Assembly (NCBI GenBank): GCA_024280815.1
Contig: JAJRPL010000222.1
Coordinates: 1 to 38,115 of the forward strand
From: Bacteroidota bacterium
GTDB taxonomy: Bacteria > Bacteroidota > Bacteroidia > Flavobacteriales > Flavobacteriaceae
Direction: 5' to 3'
DNA length: 38,115 bases
The notes under the pieces were generated by a model. That model worked only from the letters and a program-made list of their open reading frames with translations. It ran no database searches and was not told the origin of the DNA. Numbering within the stretch: the stretch's first letter is position 1; each line of letters starts with the position of its first letter. A program made the position numbers and the translations under genes. Positions 34,576-38,115 of the stretch are shown piece after piece.

Positions 34576-36381
34576 ATGAAGATGTGTAGCATTAAAATAG
34601 GAGTTTTAGTACTTATAAGTACAATCATTTTAAACTGTGCGAGTATTCCGAAAACAGAAAAGGAGACTCGTGGGAAGTTATTAATAAACCATGTAAGCTA
34701 TCCTGAAATTGGAGAAAAGAAAGTGGTGTTTCAAACCCTTACTGAAAATACTCCAACTAAATTTAATGTAGTAAATCAAGAAGGTAAAACAGTTTTTAAA
34801 GGTGTGTTTAATAGTGGAGGCAAAGTAGATAATTGGCATACAGGTAAAGCCTTTGCAGGTCTATTTAGTTCAGTGATAACCCCCGGGAAATATAAAATAA
34901 CTACCAAATTTAATAAGAAGATTATTACATCAGAAACTTTTGAAATCAAACAGTATAATATTCTTGAAAAAGCATTGCCATTGTTATTGAAAGGCTTACA
35001 GTCTGCTCATCCTGAACAAAAAATTAAAGATTGGGATTCAAAGGTACCTTTTTTTGGTACACGAAAAGATTCAGTTGACGTTCATGGAGGTTGGTATGAC
35101 GCCTCTGCAGATGCAGGTAAATGTTTATCTCATTTAGGCTATAGTAATTATCTAACTCCACAACAAACGCCTTTAGTAGTATATAATTTATTAGTTTCTG
35201 CAGAAAAATATCAAAATAGAAAAGGAGCTGATCTTAGCTTAGTTAACGATTTGATAAAAGAAGCGATGTATGGCGGAGATTTTTTAGTAAGAATGCAAGA
35301 TGATGAAGGCTATTTTTATACCAATATTTTTGATAATTGGACAGGAGACCATACCAAACGAGAAATTTGTGCATACGAAACACTAGCAGGAACAAAAACA
35401 GAGAATTACCAAGCAGCATTTCGTGAAGGTGGCGGAATTGCGATTGCTGCATTAGCAAGGTTAAGTACTGTAGGCTCAGGAGAATTTAGTGCTAAAACTT
35501 ATCTAGAAAAAGCAGAAAAAGGGTTTCAGCATTTATTTTTAGGTAACGTAAGGTATTGTGATGATGGTAAAGAAAATATTATTGATGATTATTGTGCTTT
35601 AATGGCGGTATGTGAATTGTACAAGGCTACCAAAAAGAGTAAGTATTTAGATTTTGCCCAAGAAAGAGCACTACATTTAGTTTATAGATTAAGTGGTGAT
35701 GTAAATTATACGGGTTGGTTTAATGCAAATGAAGTTAGAGTTAATGAAGAGAGGCGTCCGTATTATCATGCTGCTGAAGCAGGCTATCCTATTATCGCAT
35801 TATGTAATTATTTAGAAATAGAAAAAAATAAATTTTTAAGAGACAAGACTATTTCTGTCATACAGAGAGCAATAACTTTTGAGCTTACAATCACCAATGA
35901 AGTTCATAATCCGTTTGGTTATCCGAGACAATATGTAAAAGCAACTGATGAAGATACTAAAAAATCAACATTTTTTATGCCACATCAAAATGAAACTGGG
36001 TATTGGTATCAAGGTGAGAATGCAAGAATTGCATCACTAGCAGCGGCATTTAATATCGCAAAACCCTATATGTTACCTGAGCAGAAACAACAAACACAAG
36101 CCTATGTGCAAAATCAAATCAATTGGATATTAGGGTTAAATCCTTATGATATGAGTATGCTAGAAGGTTTAGGTCGTAATAACCCGAAACATATCAATCA
36201 ATACAATAGAAATTACCTTGGAGGAATTGCCAATGGAATAACGTCAGGAGTGAAAGATGAATCTGATATTGCTTTTTTACCTGAGGAGTTTAAAAGCGAT
36301 TTAGCAATGAACTGGCGATGGACAGAACAATGGATACCTCATGCAGGTTGGTTTATGTTGATGATTACAACTCTTGAATAA
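34576..36381 (+). CDS. GH9-family endo-/exo-glucanase, lipoprotein
   Basis: A 601-residue hydrolase. I use ATG 34576, which gives a lipoprotein signal (VLVLISTIILNC, Cys21); the longer in-frame TTG at 34534 lies in the preceding hairpin. An N-terminal Ig-like cellulase domain (about 30-125; LINHVSYPEIGEKKVVFQT) precedes the (alpha/alpha)6 GH9 barrel. HGGWYDASADAGKC carries the catalytic-base region (cf. GGWYDAGD). YHAAEAGYPI and WILGLNPYDMSMLEGLGRNNP follow. It ends in NWRWTEQWIPHAGWFML with the acid Glu region. It should cleave beta-1,4- or mixed-linked glucosidic bonds, or act as an exo-glucosidase as some marine GH9 members do. Confidence 0.85.
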   Translation: MKMCSIKIGVLVLISTIILNCASIPKTEKETRGKLLINHVSYPEIGEKKVVFQTLTENTPTKFNVVNQEGKTVFKGVFNSGGKVDNWHTGKAFAGLFSSVITPGKYKITTKFNKKIITSETFEIKQYNILEKALPLLLKGLQSAHPEQKIKDWDSKVPFFGTRKDSVDVHGGWYDASADAGKCLSHLGYSNYLTPQQTPLVVYNLLVSAEKYQNRKGADLSLVNDLIKEAMYGGDFLVRMQDDEGYFYTNIFDNWTGDHTKREICAYETLAGTKTENYQAAFREGGGIAIAALARLSTVGSGEFSAKTYLEKAEKGFQHLFLGNVRYCDDGKENIIDDYCALMAVCELYKATKKSKYLDFAQERALHLVYRLSGDVNYTGWFNANEVRVNEERRPYYHAAEAGYPIIALCNYLEIEKNKFLRDKTISVIQRAITFELTITNEVHNPFGYPRQYVKATDEDTKKSTFFMPHQNETGYWYQGENARIASLAAAFNIAKPYMLPEQKQQTQAYVQNQINWILGLNPYDMSMLEGLGRNNPKHINQYNRNYLGGIANGITSGVKDESDIAFLPEEFKSDLAMNWRWTEQWIPHAGWFMLMITTLE

Positions 36382-36416
36382 ACAGATTTAAATAACCACT
36401 AAAAAAAATATTAAAA

Positions 36417-37421
36417 ATGAACAGTTTAGAAAGATATCTTAAAACCATTAAAGGAGAACCAGTTGATCATTTGGCAAGAATACCAATAGTAATGCAATTT
36501 GCTGCAGAATATATCGATTCCAATTATGGAAAATTTGCTTCTGATTATAATGTGCTTGTTGAAGCAAATATACGTTGTGCAGAAGATTTTGGTTTTGATC
36601 AATTAAGTGCAATTTCAGACCCTTATCGCGAAACTCAGGGTTTTGGTGCAGAAATAGAATATGTAGAAAATGGTGTGCCAAGATGTGTTACTTTACCATT
36701 AAAAAACAAAGATTTAAGTACATTAAAAAAGCCCGACCCGTACTCATCTGAACGGATGTTTGATAGAATGAAAGCTATCCAACTATACAAAGAAAAAGCC
36801 TATGGAAAGTTTTCAATAATGGGCTGGGTAGAAGGACCTGCTGCCGAAGCTGCTGATGTTTATGGCTTAACAGAATTTTATATGGATGTCATGTTAGATT
36901 CTAATTTTATGGAAGAATTAATGGATAAAGTGACTGATACAGCTATTGAATTTGCATTAGCTCAGCTAAAAGAAGGGGCAGACACTATTGGTATTGGCGA
37001 TGCAGTTTGTAGTCAAGTATCACCAGATGTATATGAAGAATTGATTTTGCCACGTGAAAAAAGATTGGTAGATGCTATCAAAAAAGAAGGAGGTTATGTA
37101 CGCTTACATATTTGCGGAAACATTACTCACTTGTTACCTGGCATTGCTACCTTAGGAATAGATATTTTAGATGTTGATCATATGGTAGATATGCAAGAAG
37201 CAAGAGAAATTCTAGGAAATAAAATAATACTTGCTGGTAATATTGACCCCGTTAGCGGAGTAAAAGATGGTAATCCAGAAACTATATCAAACTATATGAG
37301 TACTACTTATATAGCCGTAGGTAATCCATTAATGGTCTGTGCTGGCTGTGAGATTCCATCAAAAACACCTAATGAAAATTTAAAATCATTGTGTGCACCG
37401 ATAGCCTATATTAATGAGTAA
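36417..37421 (+). CDS. Uroporphyrinogen-decarboxylase-family (MtaA/MtbA-type) methyltransferase-like protein
   Basis: A 334-residue TIM-barrel protein of the URO-D superfamily, cytoplasmic. The His-X-Cys-Xn-Cys zinc pattern of corrinoid-dependent methyltransferases is visible (H231-I-C233 and C308/C311 in VCAGCEIP), whereas genuine HemE lacks it. MGWVEGPAAEAADVYG, GIGDAVCSQVSP and ILAGNIDPVSG fit the MtaA/MtbA/CmuA clade. It is the last gene of the operon, 35 nt after the GH9 gene. No corrinoid protein or partner methyltransferase is seen in the window. It may help remove methyl groups from O-methylated sugars, or have an unknown role. Confidence 0.8.
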   Translation: MNSLERYLKTIKGEPVDHLARIPIVMQFAAEYIDSNYGKFASDYNVLVEANIRCAEDFGFDQLSAISDPYRETQGFGAEIEYVENGVPRCVTLPLKNKDLSTLKKPDPYSSERMFDRMKAIQLYKEKAYGKFSIMGWVEGPAAEAADVYGLTEFYMDVMLDSNFMEELMDKVTDTAIEFALAQLKEGADTIGIGDAVCSQVSPDVYEELILPREKRLVDAIKKEGGYVRLHICGNITHLLPGIATLGIDILDVDHMVDMQEAREILGNKIILAGNIDPVSGVKDGNPETISNYMSTTYIAVGNPLMVCAGCEIPSKTPNENLKSLCAPIAYINE

Positions 37422-37448
37422 ATATAAAATTTGTTTAGTATTCAATAG

Positions 37449-37635
37449 AGAACAAATCCATTAAATGACGGAAGAATTTGTAGAATTCTAAATAATTGGA
37501 GTAATGAAAACTATATTGATCCTCCAACAATTAGCATTTCAGAGGCGTCTAAATACAGTTACGTTTGAAGATGGAAGACATAGTACTAAACTTTCCTATT
37601 TTTTAAATTTTGAAGAAATACCTGTAGCAATTTAG
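37449..37635 (+). pseudogene. Decayed coding remnant (two overlapping frames)
   Basis: One frame (37449-37568) reads about 39 codons (including RILNNWSNENYIDPPTISIS) to a TGA. A second frame (37504-37635) has an ATG and reads 43 codons ending in KLSYFLNFEEIPVAI. Neither has a recognisable family, and the shift between frames looks like a broken gene. A genuine 43-residue protein in the second frame cannot be excluded. Confidence 0.3.
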
Positions 37636-37682
37636 AAAAGACTTAGATATTATACAAAAAGCAATCTTAAGAAGATCTATGG

Positions 37683-37736
37683 TATAAAATCATAGCTTTT
37701 TGTAGCATAAGCAACACAAAAAGCTACGATTTATAC
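37683..37736. terminator. Bidirectional hairpin terminator
   Basis: AAATCATAGCTTTTTGT (37687-37703) and ACAAAAAGCTACGATTT (37716-37732) pair at 16 of 17 positions with a 12-nt loop, and flanking GTATA/TATAC extends the stem. It lies between the plus-strand remnant and the minus-strand remnant, so it can serve both directions. Confidence 0.7.
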
Positions 37737-37748
37737 ACTAAACGTTCC

Positions 37749-38003
37749 TCATTTTTTTTCAAACCAAAATTCACCATTTTCTAAACTATACGTATAACCT
37801 GCTTCGGTTGCAGCTTCTTTTATTGCTGCCTGCAACATTACTTTTGGTTCAGGACTCACATCTAACCTTCTCATTAAACCATGACCAACTTCTCCATTTA
37901 TTTTTAAAGAAACTTTTAAACCTCTACGTTTTACTTTAACTTCATATTCACCTTCAACCTTGGTATTAAATGGCTTTAACCCGAAAAATTCACTATAAAA
38001 GTT
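37749..38003 (-). pseudogene. Truncated or start-less small protein remnant
   Basis: On the minus strand, an open frame of 84 codons ends at TGA (37751-37749). It reads FYSEFFGLKPFNTKVEGEYE, then VKVKRRGLKVSLKINGEVGH, then a stretch ending ATEAGYTYSLENGEFWFEKK. Amino-acid composition looks coding, but there is no ATG at the 5' side, and the frame runs upstream into low-complexity A+T-rich sequence. I do not recognise the family. The 38004-38115 stretch holds nothing else that I can support. Confidence 0.35.
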
Positions 38004-38115
38004 CAGAATCAGGTGTAAAAGCGTTATTTTTAATGTGTTAAAAACAAAACAACACTTTTTAAACCACCCAATTTTGAGGACTAAAAATACATTATTTTAC
38101 AGAAACAATCAAGCA

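Overview
This window looks like a chromosomal segment of a marine, alga-associated member of the Flavobacteriaceae (Bacteroidota). It is A+T-rich. It uses Bacteroidota promoters of the TTG / TAnnTTTG type. It carries a FecI-FecR-SusC-SusD module, two type IX secretion (Por) sorting domains, several lipoprotein glycoside hydrolases and two sulfatases. Species cannot be fixed from the sequence alone.

Region 1 (1-2520) is ordinary core genome. It holds a two-domain peptidyl-prolyl isomerase (cyclophilin fused to FKBP), chorismate synthase aroC, and tRNA-Ser(UGA) with its own promoter and terminator. Region 2 (2640-8320) is a minus-strand operon encoding, in transcription order, a GntR/HutC repressor, a short-chain dehydrogenase, a ROK-family protein, a SIS-domain sugar-phosphate protein, a FAD-dependent oxidoreductase and a phosphotriesterase-family lactonase/hydrolase. 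It reads as a cytoplasmic catabolic module for an unusual sugar. Region 3 (8448-11036) is one large secreted GH16 enzyme with three Ig-like repeats, a CBM32/F5-8-like module and a type IX tail.

Region 4 (11333-23640) is the uptake and sensing half of a polysaccharide utilisation locus. It has an ECF sigma factor enclosed by a perfect 33-bp inverted repeat, a FecR anti-sigma factor, a SusC transducer with an STN domain and an in-frame stop, a SusD, a large FG-GAP/ASPIC lipoprotein broken by a frameshift, and a GH16 whose catalytic domain appears to be split by an inserted DNRLRE (CBM96-like) domain. Region 5 (23647-37421) starts with a 176-bp MITE-like element. A tight 13.5-kb operon follows: GH94-like phosphorylase, MFS sugar porter, GH29, sulfatase, GH16 laminarinase-like, sulfatase, nucleoside-hydrolase-like protein, deoxyribose-phosphate-aldolase family protein, GH9 and a UroD/MtaA-type methyltransferase. 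The last 700 bp hold only decayed coding remnants and a bidirectional hairpin.

The most informative signal is regulatory. The palindrome CTTGTATATACAAG (core GTATATAC, fitting the GT-N-TA-N-AC signature of HutC-type GntR regulators) occurs at three promoters: that of gntR itself, that of the ECF sigma factor, and that of the 13.5-kb operon. In each it covers the -33 TTG, and a TAnnTTTG box follows 19-20 nt later. This joins the catabolic operon, the sigma/anti-sigma sensing circuit and the depolymerase/transport operon into one inferred regulon, with GntR probably repressing all three until an intracellular sugar or sugar phosphate appears. Enzyme content (GH16, GH9, GH94-like, GH29, two sulfatases) suggests a sulfated beta-glycan with fucose-like branches, but the substrate is not identifiable from sequence.
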